A stretch of 64,000 bases of DNA from Aspidapion aeneum (lineage: Eukaryota > Arthropoda > Insecta > Coleoptera > Brentidae): contig OY755039.1 of the NCBI GenBank assembly GCA_963576565.1, forward strand, positions 130,155,140 through 130,219,139. The letters run 5' to 3'. Positions 24,494 through 36,856 of the stretch are shown here, piece by piece. Numbering within the stretch: position 1 is the first letter of the stretch; every line of letters begins with the position of its first letter. Both the position numbers and the translations under genes were made by a program. The notes beneath the pieces are model-generated. The model was not told the origin of the DNA. It saw only the letters and a program-made list of their open reading frames with translations, and ran no database searches.

Positions 24494-27168
24494 AGGGTAA
24501 AGTCGCCAAAATCGTACTGTTGCCTAAATGGTACCATTGTGGTTTCTCAAATAAGTTCATCTGTCAGCCGTAGTTGTCGTGTCTTTCAGTCAACAGTCAC
24601 ATGATAGAGCTGTTTTGAATGAGTTGTGTTTCGCTTAGTAACAAATAGAAGTTAACTGCTCAAAAATTGAAGTGAGCCACCCCATTTTTTTGGACATTTT
24701 TAAAGTAAATTTATTTCTAAACGAAACGGGCAATTTCCACACAGTTTTCTACGTAATATAGCTTTGATTATCCTCTTTTAATGTTTGGTTTCCTTGTTGT
24801 CCTGCGCTTGACAGATAGCTTCACCGGGTGGCTACAACGCAAGTGTAACAAAAGTGCGAAAGTTTGCACGGCTCCCATTTCCCGTATGATTTTTTTCAAA
24901 AAAATTTTAATAACAGAAAATGACATTCAGCTAAAGCCAAAAAAAACGATTTTTCAGTTTTTTAAATTTCTCTTTAGTTTCTGAGATATGATTTTTTTTT
25001 TCATAAAATTGTACTTTTTCTGATTTTTAGTTTGACGTTTCTGCCCGGTTTGAACCATAGCCACCAAATTTGCTACAAGGCAACCCAAATATTGGCCTTT
25101 TCGAACCTTGTACGCCATTGTATCCTAGATGGCCACTGAGCACAATCAGGGGCGTGCAAAAATAATTTTTCATAAATTCTCCTTTTTATGATCAAACCTG
25201 AGTTTCACCTTCTGTGGGTGATCTGATATCAAGTCTAGGTAAATGCAAAACACGTTTTATTGAAGTTTGAACATTTATACCGAGACGGTTTTTTCATTTT
25301 TGTTAAATTGGCGTCAGGATGATTTTTTGTATAATTATCTCGCAAAGTCCATGGATTCAAGCGAATTTTCTCACACCACCACAGATGATTTTGATGCTAC
25401 CTCAGTAAAAATCGTAGAGCAGAGCTTATGCCACGTGTGCCATCTGATTTAGGTTGTAATATCTCACAAACGAAAGTTTTAAGAGTGGAAAAAAGTGAAA
25501 TGTGAACTGAGTCGGAGCCAGAAATGTTATGCTTTGGTTACGCTTGGAGTATTGAGCATTTTAATGTTTTATACGCAAAGATTGGGTGAGAAATAAAAAA
25601 GTAACTACCGATAAGAAATTTTAGTGACCTTTACAAAGCAGTTTTGCTCCCAGATCTCTCATTTCTTGACCGATTCCTGTAAACGATACATCAAATGCCC
25701 GGAAGATAGAGGCTGATAAAACGAGACCACCAAAATTATTAGGTACTGTTGGATCACTGTTAAGGAAAAGTTTAAAAAATTAAATCAGTTTTTACATAGG
25801 CCTACCATCAACCCCTATATCGTATTAGTGCCCTCCGGATAAAACAGGACTGACACTAGACGTTTGTTTTATCTGTCATTTTAATGGCCCGAAGGGCACT
25901 GCAATGATAAGGGTTGTTGGTAGGCCTATTTAATAACAGATTCAATTTTTTTAACTTTTCCTAAAGAGTGATCCAACAGTACCTAATAATTTTGGTTGTC
26001 TCGTTTTATCAGCCTCCATCTTCCGAGCATTTCGATGTTTCGTTTACAGGAATCGGTCAAGAAATGAGTGATCGGGGAGCAAAATTGCTTTGTAAATAAG
26101 GTCACTAAAATGTTTTATCGGTAGTTACTTTTTTATTTCTTAACCTATTTTTGCGTATGCTACCTTAAAATGCTCAAGATGACAAGCACAAGCACAACCA
26201 AAACATAAGATATCTGTTCCAACGCATTTTACATTTCAGTTTTTTTCAACTCTTAAAACTTTCGTTTATGAGATATTACAACCCAAATCGGATGACACAC
26301 GTGGCATAAGCACTGCTCTATGACTTTTACTGAGGCAGTATCAAAATTATCTGTAGTGGTGTGAGAAAATTCGCTTGAATCTATGGACTTTGCGAAATAA
26401 CTGGCATTTTCACAAAAAATCATCATGACGCCAATTGTGATATTTTAACAAAAATGAAAAAACCGTCCCGGCATAAATGTTCAAACTTCAATAAAACGTG
26501 TTTTGCATTTACTTAGACTTGATATCAGATCACCTTCAGAAGATGAAATTCAGGTTTGCTCATAAAAAGCAGAATTTATGAAAAATTATATTTGCACGCC
26601 CCTGATTGTGCTCAGTGGTCATCTAGGGTACAATGGCATATAAATTGCGAAAGGGCCAATATTTGGGTTGTCTCACAGCAAATTTGGTGACTATGGGTCA
26701 AACCGGGTAGAAACGTCAAACTAAAAATTAGAAAAAGTACAATTTTATGGAAAAAAATCATATCTTGGAAACTAAAGAGAAATTAAAAAAACTGAGAAAT
26801 AACTTTTTTTGGCTTTAGCTGACTGTCATTTTGTGTCATTAAACGATGTGAAAAAAATCGTACGGGAATTGGGAGCCGTGCAAACTTTCGCTTTTTTGTT
26901 ACACTTGCGTTGTGAAGCTATCTGTCAAGCGCAGGACAACAAGAAAACAATACACTAAAAGAGGAAAATCGAAGCTATATCACATAAAAAATTGTGTGGG
27001 ATTTGACCGTTTTGTTTAGGAATAAATTTACTTTAAAAATGTCCAAAAAAATTGGGTGGCTCACTTCAATTTTTGAGCAGTTTATTTAAAATTAGAGTAA
27101 TTAGTTTTTAAGAAAAAAACATAAAAACCAAAAAGTGGTACGATTTAGGCAACCTTACTCTAAAAAAA
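24494..27168. mobile_element. Foldback element F4, about 2.67 kb near-palindrome
   Basis: The left arm (24494-25830) and right arm (25900-27168) are reverse complements over more than 1.1 kb. Landmarks: 'gtgagccaccccattttttt' (24673) against 'aaaattgggtggctcac' (27047); 'tgcgcttgacagatagcttc' against 'gaagctatctgtcaagcgca'; 'caggggcgtgcaaa' (25147) against 'tttgcacgcccctg'; 'acataggcctaccatcaacc' (25795) against 'ggttgttggtaggcctat' (25914). The loop is only about 50-70 bp. The outermost ends are weaker (tttagggtaaagt against accttactctaaa). No ORF is convincing. Confidence 0.9.
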
Positions 27169-27180
27169 AAGGCGCGTATT

Positions 27181-27377
27181 TATTTGAGGCAGAATTCGCA
27201 CCACGCTGCTTGACCGAACGAATGCCTCGTTGTGCGTTTCAATCTTTGAAGTACCGACTCTAATCGGATGGCGTCGCATGACCCGGGTCCATGCGTCGCG
27301 TCGCACAACCGAATGCACGTATACATACGCATGCTCGTTGGGCCTTGCAGCGAGGCATGCGAATTCTGCCTCAAATG
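27181..27377. mobile_element. GC-rich MITE with 20-bp TIRs, about 197 bp
   Basis: 'atttgaggcagaattcgca' at 27183 is inverted as 'tgcgaattctgcctcaaat' ending at 27377. The interior is much richer in G+C (many CG dinucleotides) than its surroundings, and the open frames it contains on both strands are incidental. It lies directly beside the right end of F4. Confidence 0.75.
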
Positions 27378-27559
27378 AATCTTCTTCTTAGTACGCCATC
27401 TTCTTCTTCATTTCGAAGGTTGGCGATCCTTCTGGCAATCATAATTCTAGAAGCCGCTGCTCTGAAAATATCAACATTATTCATAGATATTTAACACATA
27501 TTTTCGCGCGCGGATTATTAGTGGTTATTAGGTGGGGTGCGATATAATAACTTCTCAGT

Positions 27560-27945
27560 TTTGAGAAAACACAATCATAACAAAAACATTTCATGTAAAA
27601 AAAAGCCAAGTACGCAAAAGTGGTATTCCGTAAAAAGGATTGAGATAAAAGTAAAGCCAAGTTCTCCAATACAAATCTTACTAGTTTGGAAGTGTTTTTT
27701 TTAAACTTTGCTATTCCTGCCAAACTTCTTTACGTTCAATTTAGCACTGTGCCTAAGAGTCATTTGCAGCCGTAATAGCCAAGTTTAGAAAAACATTTAC
27801 AAACTAGTAAGAACCTTTCATTTTGAAATTTGTATTGGAGAACTTGGCTTTACTTTTATCTCAATTCTTTTTACAGAATACCACTTTCACGTACTTGACT
27901 TTTTTTACATGAAATGTTTTTGTTATGATTTCACTACTTTTTTAA
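27560..27945. mobile_element. Inverted-repeat element, about 385 bp
   Basis: 'acaatcataacaaaaacatt' (27570) pairs with 'aatgtttttgttatgatt' (27914). 'aagtaaagccaagttctcc' (27650) pairs with 'ggagaacttggctttactt' (27837). Each arm is about 140 bp, with a loop of about 60 bp near 27712-27775. Non-coding. Confidence 0.8.
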
Positions 27946-28029
27946 AGGATTTGGATAATATTTAAGTTTTAAAGTAGTAAAATATGCGGGTTATTGTTCA
28001 AAATTTTTGCAATGCCTTATTAAAAATGT

Positions 28030-28720
28030 TGAGGTTTTTTTATATTTTCCTATGGTTTTCTCATAGTTCCTAGTAGCCTTCTAAAGCTCAGCTCTCTAGT
28101 GTTCCTGGAAGTAGGCAATGTTAATTTTACATAACTTTACATTTATAGGGAAGGAAAGTAAATTAAAATTTTGGTATTTTTAAATTTTTTCCTAGTTTTA
28201 TCATAGTTCCTATCAGTCTTCCAAAGCTCAGCTCTCTAGCGTTTCTGGAAGTGGACAATGCTAATTTACATAACTTTACATTTATAGGGGAGGGAAGTTA
28301 ATTAAACTTTGGGGTTTTTTAATTTTCTTTTATAGTTTTATCATAGTTCCTATCGGCCTTCCAAAGCTCAGCTCTCGAGCGTTTCTGGAAGTGGGCAATG
28401 TTACTTTTACTATCGGCCTTCCAAAGCCCAGCTCTCTAGCGTGTCCGGAAGTGAGCAATGTTACTTTTACATTACTTTTATAGGGGAGAAAAGTAACTTA
28501 TAATTTTAGGGTTTTTACATTTTTTTCTATAGTTTTATCATAGTTCCTATTAGTCTGTCATTTCTGGAAGTGGGCAATGTTACTTTTACATAAATTTACA
28601 TGTATAGGGGAGCGGAGTAAATTAGAATTTTGTGGTTTTTTGATTTTTTTCAGGGGTTTGGTCATAATTTCTATCAGTCTGCCAAATTTCAGCTTTGCAG
28701 CATGTCTGAAAGTACAGTAG
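28030..28720 (+). repeat. Tandem repeat, about 145-bp units, five to six copies
   Basis: Units share 'ttatcatagttcctat', 'cttccaaagctcagctctc', 'tctggaagtgggcaatgtta' and 'catttataggggag'. Copies start near 28060, 28205, 28340, 28415 (internally truncated), 28540 and 28660 (most diverged). The array lies in a presumed intron of the minus-strand host gene. Confidence 0.85.
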
Positions 28721-29643
28721 AATTTTGATGATCTATACATCAGTGAGTGAGTGGCAATTTCGAGGTTTTTTGAAATTTCGTAACTACTTTACTGCTTTAT
28801 GGAATTCTATGAAACTTGGAGTTGTTAACTCCATGGAGATCTACGACTGTGCAAAGCCTGAGATTCGTAGCTCATTCCGAAGTAGAGTTTTAGATAGGTC
28901 AAATATCGGCTGAAATGTTTCAAGAAAAGATGATACGGCGCCGGCGCACGAACTTGGCGAGACGCTGCCGATGCCGTGCTCTCAGATAGAGTTTTACATA
29001 TAAATATTGGAATTTGGGTAGTTACGTAACATTAACAAACTATACTTGCATAACTATGATATTTTGACATGGTTTTGTTGTTCAACACATTTTAAAGCAC
29101 GACATTGGTTTGGTTCGGTTAAGAGAGGGGCCAGGATCATTAGTTTGTTCCTGGGGCCCGTGATCGCTCTCTACGGCCCTGGCCTTAAATTTTTTGACAA
29201 AATTCTTTGATAAACATACCCAAATTATATCTACCGTATCCGTATTTCTTAAAAATACCTACATAATTTGGTACTCTCACATGTGTGTAATTTGGTACTG
29301 TCTATGTCACGTTCCCACAGGGATGTATTAAATATTGCCATTTTTATAAAAAAATTAATTACTTCTATGTGGTGAGTTGGTTAGCAGGCTTTTTGACTTT
29401 TTTTTCCAAATTTTTTTTTTCAGAAGATATTTTTAAAAAGTATTGAACCTAAGAACTTAAATTTCTTTTAAAAATTTAATCGCTAATAAATGGGTTTACA
29501 ACAAACCTTACAACGTTAATTCGGTTGGTTATTCAATCGATGCGACCGAAGGTGATTATTAGTGAAATTAAATTGAATTAGACAATAATGCCTATTTGAT
29601 TTACTGATTGCTTTTCCTGCCTTTAATTTTATTATATACTGAC
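28721..29643. other. Unassigned, presumed intron
   Basis: A GC-rich patch at 28935-28980 ('ggcgccggcgcacg') could be coding on the minus strand, but no splice-bounded frame stands out. The rest is AT-rich. Confidence 0.35.
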
Positions 29644-29800
29644 CTGTTGTGCTTTGTCTCCTAATTGCTGGCCTGTAATTTTCTTGAGTGGGGGGCGGAC
29701 CCCGATTACAGGGACTAGGATCTCTGGATGAACAGCTGGAGCTATCTGGGGACCTTTAATTAAAATGGGATATAGGTCGAGACGGTCTATTTTAGGACCA
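29644..29800 (-). CDS. Unidentified host gene, internal exon (about 157 nt)
   Basis: The minus-strand frame reads GPKIDRLDLYPILIKG, then PQIAPAVHPEILVPVIGVRP and PLKKITGQQLGDKAQQ. It is clearly protein-like and hydrophobic/proline-patterned, unlike its AT-rich surroundings. It ends at CAG|GTCAGT (29644/29643). The proposed acceptor (ctcttaaaag before 29800) is weak. It is chosen because the exon at 31864-31956 ends in phase 2 and this start continues the frame, and because an in-frame TAA lies upstream. The open frame also runs 14 codons further upstream with plausible residues (ENEIDLSTLK), so the true 5' boundary is uncertain. Family not recognised. Confidence 0.6.
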
Positions 29801-29932
29801 CTTTTAAGAGTTGACAAATCGATTTCGTTTTCCCGGATTTTGATTTAGGCGTTCTTGCCCAGTGTGCATGATATGTAACAATTACTTTCCTTACATTGCC
29901 TTGCTGTAAATTTTGTTACGTTAATGACTCAT

Positions 29933-30178
29933 CTGCCGTGCAAAGCAAAAACCTAGTAACTCGACTTACTCGAAAATAAGATTTTTATATCATTGAAATC
30001 GCCGTAAAAAACGGCGCCAGCCAGTTTTTCTAAAATGTGGCTATCTTGAAAAACAAGGAAGTTATGTAGTTAGTATATAGCTAAATAAACTATAGTTAGT
30101 ATGTAGTTAAATAAACTTCAAACTTGATTTCCCAAAACACTAGTTTTTGACTTACTAGGTTTCTGCTTTGCACGGCAG
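29933..30178. mobile_element. MITE, 246 bp, with TIRs of about 27 bp
   Basis: 'ctgccgtgcaaagcaaaaac' at 29933 is inverted as 'gtttctgctttgcacggcag' ending at 30178. The flanks TCAT (29929-29932) and TCAT (30179-30182) may be a 4-bp duplication. The interior has a tandem 'ctaaataaact...tagttagtat' repeat near 30070-30115. Confidence 0.75.
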
Positions 30179-30379
30179 TCATGTGGTTTGCAAGAAACAT
30201 ATACAAGTGGTATTACTTTATACCAAAAATTAACAACTTAAAACGTTATCTGGTTCATCATATATCATTACGATGAACATAATATTACGATATCCTAACA
30301 ATTAACATTCGTTAAAGCGTTGTAAATTTCGTTAGGTTAAACATTCGTGTTATGTGATAGTAAGGTAACTTTGTCTATT

Positions 30380-30624
30380 ACCGGCTCATGCAAAATCGTG
30401 GGGTAATGCCGGCTCAAAAAGGTACATCAACTTTGCGGCTGATTTATTCATATTTGGCGCGAAAAATATTTATAACCGTAGTCTATTATTGGACTATTAG
30501 TAAAAGGTGCGTTTTCAGGCTAAATTTCTCTTTTTTTGGTAAGTGATTTAACTTCATCCCTTAAGGTATTCTGAGCAATAACTTGTAGAATTTAGGTTTT
30601 TAATAATTTTTTAATTTAGGTTGA

Positions 30625-30692
<68 letters not shown>

Positions 30693-31450
30693 TGTTTACG
30701 ATAAATTTCACAATTTAGAAATTTTTTGTTTAGAAAATGTGCTGAAAATCGCAAATATAAAATAGGCCGGTAGTAGACCAATATTTGGAAGTCCGATCTA
30801 ATTGCGGCTTATTGAGCCGGAAATGCAAAAACTCGCAATTATTTTAAATCACATTTATTTTATTTTTAAGAAAGAAACAAAAACCTCGTTTTGGAACTTT
30901 TATCCAATTGGTAAATAAGGCAAAATTAAAATAGGCCGGTAATAGATTCATAATTTGGACCTCGATCTAATAATTTGGACCTCGATCTAACTACGGCTTA
31001 TTGAGCCGGAAAATTACTGTTATTGTTTAATTTATGTTTTTTTATTATCTCTTTAAAAAACAAAAAAAAAATCCAATTTTTATGACAAAGCCTCCATAAA
31101 TATAAAAATCTTTTTCCGGCCCACAAATTCCTTGACAGATATGGAGAAAATCTTATCTTTTATTACCCAATTAGAATGATATTTTACAAAAAAAAAGAGT
31201 TATAGACAAGTTTTTTATGGATAGCAGTTTTTTAATAACTCGTAGATTTTGGACTGATTGATATGTTTTTGATTACGGTTTATTTAATAAGGTCGATTGA
31301 ACGTATTTTTGAGATTTTATAACATATATTTTGTATTCAAATGGTAAAAAAGGCAAAAAATAAAATAGGTCGGGTTTAGATTAATATTGTGGACCTCGAA
31401 CTAATTACGGCTTATAGATTGGGAATTAAAAAATTTGTTATTATTGTTTA
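30380..31450 (+). repeat. Dispersed tandem repeat 'aataggccggtaatag' with a (TA)n tract
   Basis: Copies near 30380, 30760, 30930 and 31365 share 'aaaataggccggta', 'tttggacctcgatctaa' and 'cggcttattgagccgg'. At 30950-30990 'taatttggacctcgatctaa' is locally duplicated. A pure TA tract occupies about 30629-30689. Unclassified; lies in a presumed host intron. Confidence 0.65.
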
Positions 31451-31453
31451 ATA

Positions 31454-31848
31454 TACAGGGTGTTCGGCACATGAACCGTCAAAATCTTTTGGGATATTGT
31501 TGAGGTCATTTGCTACCTTTTCAACCCTGCAACTTGGGTCCTAAGAGTCACGGCTACAGAGATATGAATTTTTTAATTTTTTCTCTCAAATAACCCAAAA
31601 TCCCACCTTTAAACCCTCGTAAGCTTTTTATTAATGTCTGGAAAAGCACCATTTTTTAAAAATAATTCTGTAATCTTATGCTTCTTCAACTAATTAATAG
31701 ATTTGTTAAAATTGATGTACCAAAGGGACATACGAGGTTTTTTATTAAAGAACATTAGTGATTTTGTGAAAGAAAATCAATTTCAAAATTAAAAATGAAA
31801 AAAAGTATCGACAATTGAGAAATTTATTTTCTTTTAAAAACTTCTCTT
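31454..31848 (+). mobile_element. Half copy of foldback F3
   Basis: Nearly identical to the left arm of 22943-24025, from 'tacagggtgttcggcacatg' to 'cttttaaaaacttctct'. It then stops abruptly 16 bp short of the exon that ends at 31864. The second arm is missing. Confidence 0.9.
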
Positions 31849-31863
31849 GAACTATGAACCCAC

Positions 31864-31956
31864 CTATTGCCATGACGCCCAGCTACACTAGTTGATTGTC
31901 TTCTTAACTTTCCTCGACGACTACGCCTTATTGGACTAAGTTCCCTGTCTCCTGAT
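31864..31956 (-). CDS. Unidentified host gene, Ser/Arg-rich exon (93 nt)
   Basis: The minus-strand acceptor 'ggtttttctttatag' precedes 31956 and GTGGGT follows 31864. Joined in phase 2 to the upstream exon 32707-32931, it reads SGDRELSPIRRSRR, then GKLRRQSTSVAGRHGN, in one open frame with no stop. The upstream exon ends in AG and this exon supplies the third base, so the phase fit is independent evidence that both belong to one gene. The peptide is basic and serine-rich, probably disordered and phosphorylated, with another RRQS motif as in the exon at 24198. Confidence 0.8.
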
Positions 31957-32439
31957 CTATAAAGAAAAACCTTTACTATAACGGACATTACTGCAAAAAT
32001 TTAAAAATCATTTTCATTCATTTTGAGAACATTTTGACCATTTTTATATGGCGGATATGAATGGGTGAACTTTACTTATTTATTCCTCTTCTTTTTAATA
32101 ATCCACCTACCTACTTCTTAACCGATTTTTTTTTATATTTATGTTTTTTTTTCGGAGTACGGTTCTAGCTATTTATACAGGGGGTTCTTAAAGTTGAGTC
32201 ATTTATTTTAACAGGTTGTAGAACTCGTAAAAATAAGTAATCGTACCAAAAATCATTTATATAAAAGTTGCAGAATAAGGAAGTTATTAACAATTCAAAA
32301 AATGTTAAATTTAAAAACTGCAAGACCTGACTTTTTGATATTCTCGACCAATATTTAGTTTACTGGTGATACTGGGTATGGCTCATTTTTTGTAGAATTT
32401 CGATTTGACCAGTTGTAAATAATTCGCTAAAGTGCGTGA

Positions 32440-32640
32440 TATTTTTGTTTTAAGGAACCAAGTCAATAAGAAGAAGTGTCAGAGAGGGTGACACAATATC
32501 CCCTAAACTATTTACCCAGGCCCTTGAAGATGTTTTTGAAAACTTCTTGGGAAGAAATAGTCCTAAAACTAAACAGACAATACTTAACACGGTGGCAGAC
32601 AGAGAAGAGCGGAAGATATTGAAAGTTGGATCGAAGAAGG
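32440..32640 (+). pseudogene. LINE reverse transcriptase fragment (RTE-like)
   Basis: The plus-strand frame reads SVREGDTISPKLFT, then QALEDVFENFLG. This matches the finger/palm motif RxGxRQGDxxSPxLF of non-LTR reverse transcriptases (Gln replaced by Glu). A short unrelated-looking tail with ADREERKIL follows, suggesting an internal deletion. It lies antisense in the intron between the exons at 31956 and 32707. Confidence 0.75.
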
Positions 32641-32706
32641 CTAATAGATAGCATAGTAGTTTTTATAAATCCGTTATTAAAAGCACCCGGTGTTGAATGA
32701 TCTTAC

Positions 32707-32931
32707 CTATCTGGACTAAGATGAGACCTTGAGTCTCTCCTGCCGCCTCTGTTTGAGGCGGAATCCGGACTTAAGGAGTCTCTTCTTGCTTTTCTTCCAT
32801 TGTCGTCCACATCCGGACTCAGTGCTGTCGGTTGGGAACCTCTTCGGTTCAGTCCTGGAGGGAAAGTTTCATCGTAGGCGGTATTTTGCCGTTGCAGTCG
32901 TGAGTTTCTGCGCTCGGGACTTGCATGAGGT
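32707..32931 (-). CDS. Unidentified host gene, Ser/Arg/Pro-rich exon (225 nt)
   Basis: The minus-strand acceptor 'aatttgtatttaaattttag' precedes 32931 and the donor AG|GTAAGA follows 32707. The frame reads PHASPERRNSRLQRQNTAYD, then ETFPPGLNRRGSQPTALSP, then DVDDNGRKARRDSLSPDSAS and NRGGRRDSRSHLSPD. Repeated RRxS and SPD motifs indicate a disordered, heavily phosphorylatable segment, such as a cytoplasmic tail or linker of a signalling or channel protein. No family is recognised. G+C is far above the local background, and the opposite-strand frame is a shadow. Exon length is a multiple of 3 with phase 2 out. Confidence 0.85.
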
Positions 32932-33048
32932 CTAAAATTTAAATACAAATTGCCAATCTACAAACTTACACGTGCGGTTCAAACAACAATAGATATATTA
33001 TGCAAATATGCGAGTTCCTTACCACGCCAGGGCTGCTGGTGGCATTAC

Positions 33049-34461
<1,413 letters not shown>

Positions 34462-34639
34462 ATATTAATGTAAAGTTATTATGCTGCTAGCGCCATCTGT
34501 GTAGAAGACGATAAACTATGTCAACTGAATTATTAATAAATTAACTTGTAACGACTATTAAAATATTTTTACGGTCAAAAAGAAAAACGCTTTGTAGGAC
34601 GTTTTAAAAACGTACTTTTTAGGTAAGAAAAATTTACGG

Positions 34640-34797
34640 TCAAAAAAATTATAGCGCGCAGGTCATTTGCGCGCGGACAAATGCGCGCAAACAATGGCGG
34701 GCGGACAATTGCACATGGACAACTTCGCGCGGACAATTGCGCGGCGACATTTGCGCGAAACCAATAGCAGTGACAAATGCGCGCAAATAATTACGCA
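34640..34797 (+). repeat. GCGC-rich minisatellite, units of about 13-16 bp
   Basis: About ten drifting units of 'gcgcgcggacaattg' type ('tttgcgcgcggacaaatg', 'ttcgcgcggacaattg', 'acatttgcgcgaaacc'). A related inverted patch, 'gcgcgcatttgttcgcgcgc', lies at 35881-35900. Flanked on both sides by the microsatellite-cored elements. Confidence 0.7.
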
Positions 34798-34800
34798 CTA

Positions 34801-35529
34801 TTAGCTCACACATATACTATACTATAATAGTGTGAGCTATGGTGATCCTAATTTTTTCGAGAAAAAAAAAGTTGCTCCGATTTCAAAATTTTTTATATAT
34901 CTTTGCGTTTCAGATGATTTTGTCTGTATGTCTGCCTGTCTGTCTGTCTGTCTGTCTGTCTGTATGTCTGTCTGTAACGACCAACGCGCATAACTCAAAA
35001 ACCGCTGGGCCGATTTTAATGAAATTTCGTACCTAGACTGGGTCTTGGGTCGAGATGGTCCCATTTAAAAATGAACAAAATCCACTGAACACAAGCCAAG
35101 TAAAAGGGTGGGGGAAGATTTCAAAAATTAGAGTTTGTGAAAATATGGCGTGTATGATATCAAACGAAAGGTAATTGAGTATGGAGTTAAACAAAATACA
35201 TTTTAGTTTTTTTTTTCTTCAAAAAGGGTGGGGGTAGATTTCAAAAATTAGAGTTTACGTGAATATATGGAGTGTGTGGTATCAAACGAAAGGTAATTAA
35301 GTCCAGAGTTAAACAAAATACATTTTAGTTTTTGTTTTTTTAAGGGTGGGGGTAGATTTCAAAAATTTGAGTTTAAGTCAAAACATGGGTTGTGTGGTAT
35401 CAAACAAAAGGTAATTTAGTCTGGAGTTGAATAAGATATATTTCAGGTTTTAGTTTTATTAGCTGGCACATACACTATAACTATAGTACCTAGTGTGAGC
35501 TTAGGGGCCCATATATTGGCAGAGTATTT
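34801..35529 (+). mobile_element. Microsatellite-cored element, full copy (short TCTG tract)
   Basis: Complete family structure: 5' hairpin at 34803-34838, about 52 bp of interrupted TCTG at 34923-34974, 'aacgaccaacgcgcataac', three internal tandem units and a 3' hairpin at 35460-35500 with one changed base (agctggcac), then 'ggcagagtattt'. It lies 340 bp from the reversed copy ending at 34461. Confidence 0.85.
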
Positions 35530-35571
35530 TTCTAACAGGATCGAATACAAACGCTCCTGCTAATGCGCTAA

Positions 35572-35826
35572 CAAGTCGAATTGCCCTGTCCAGCCGAGGA
35601 GGACCAGAGGCGGAGAATAGTTAATTAGTTGACCCGGTTAGGTTAGTAGTCTAACCTGGCCCGGTTAGGTTAGTATATAAAAAAATAACTTTCCTAACCA
35701 GAGCAGAATAGTTTTTGTTTGTATAATAAGCTAACCGGGTCAGGTTAGAATACTAACCAACCGGGTCAACTTTTCAACTATCCTCGGCCTCTGGTCCACC
35801 TCGGTTGGACAGGGCAATTCGACTTG
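35572..35826. mobile_element. Palindromic foldback F5, 255 bp
   Basis: 'caagtcgaattgccctgtcc' at 35572 pairs with 'ggacagggcaattcgacttg' ending at 35826. Pairing continues through 'ggaccagaggc' and 'ttgacccggttaggtt' for about 110 bp per arm, with 'acccggttaggttag' repeated within the arm. Non-coding. Confidence 0.85.
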
Positions 35827-36195
35827 GTTATAGGTTGGTTAGTACTCTGATAAAAACATGTCCACGCAATGCGCGGTTGGAGGCGCGCATTTGTTCGCGC
35901 GCAAATGGCCCACGCACTATTGACTCAGCGCCTTTAAAATTAGATTTAAAGAGTCATCTGCCCGCCGCTGTTATTAAGTTTGTTGGGTTGCTTAATATCT
36001 AGGAGTTGTGTAATCATTGCCACGAGTTTCAAACAAAGAGTTGATTTTTTACACTTTCGGCAAAATTTGTGGACGTTCAATAAAAGTACAAAGCACGTTT
36101 TAAAAACGTTCCCGAGACGTTTAAAAAACATTCAGATGTCGTTTTTAAAAACATTCCAGAAACCCTCACAAAGTCTAGGCCTGACCAATGAATTA
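35827..36195. other. Unassigned sequence with repeated 'aaacgtt/aaaacatt' words
   Basis: A CG-rich patch at 35865-35915 is related to the minisatellite at 34640. 36095-36170 has three 'ttttaaaaac(g/a)tt' words about 30 bp apart. No gene is supported. Confidence 0.45.
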
Positions 36196-36856
36196 TACAG
36201 GGTATTCCAACTAAAAGGTAACAGACGTGTTTTTTGTGGTATTTTTTGTGTGGATTTGGAGAAACGCTCGGACACGTCGATTTTGTTTGCGAGGGGGACA
36301 CCTTTTGGCTATACTTTACCCCTGTATTTTGGGGGGTATACTTTACCCCTGTATTTTGAATAGGGAATGTGGGCCTAGTGATACCTTGTTTTGAAGGCCT
36401 CTTGAATGTTTTACAACCGTGTAAAAATTTCAAAAATCTATTTATTAGTTTTTGAGATAATTGCCTTCAAACTTTCAAATTTAACATGGACTGATAAAAT
36501 AAAAATTTAATTAGAATTTTATTATTTTTCGGATTTAATTTTTATTTTATGATTTCATGTTAAATTTGAAAATTTGAAAGAAATATCTCAAAAACTAATC
36601 GATGGATTTTCGAAATTTTTACACGGTTGTAAAGATATACAGAGAGCTTCAAAAGAAGGTATCACTAGACCCACTTTCCCTATTCAAAATATAGGGGTAA
36701 AGTATACCCCTCGAAGATGATGCGCGCTACAAAAATTTCAAGATAGCCAAAAGGTGTCCCCCCTCGCAAACAAAATCGACGTGTCCAAACTTCTCCAAAT
36801 TCACACAAAAAATACCAAAAAACACGTCTGTTACCTTTTAGTTGGAACACCCTGTA
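36196..36856. mobile_element. Palindromic foldback F6, 661 bp, TA-flanked
   Basis: 'tacagggtattccaactaaa' at 36196 pairs with 'agttggaacaccctgta' ending at 36856. Arms of about 310 bp pair throughout, including 'gacacgtcgattttgtttgc' with 'gcaaacaaaatcgacgtgtc' and a short tandem 'tatactttacccctgtattt' on the left. TA flanks both sides. The TACAGGGTRTTC start resembles F3, but the arms are otherwise unrelated. Small open frames on both strands are by-products. Confidence 0.9.

Noticed and set aside
27180..27374. Minus-strand open frame with Cys and His residues
   Set aside because: It spans a TIR-bounded GC-rich MITE exactly, so the frame is incidental.
32729..32935. Plus-strand open frame across the Ser/Arg-rich exon
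   Set aside because: Antisense shadow; the minus strand has matching splice sites and protein-like composition.
33023..33047. Possible exon fragment upstream of 32931 (ATGCCACCAGCAGCCCTGG before GTAAGG)
   Set aside because: Joining it to the next exon creates a TGA at the junction, and its other side is the transposable element.
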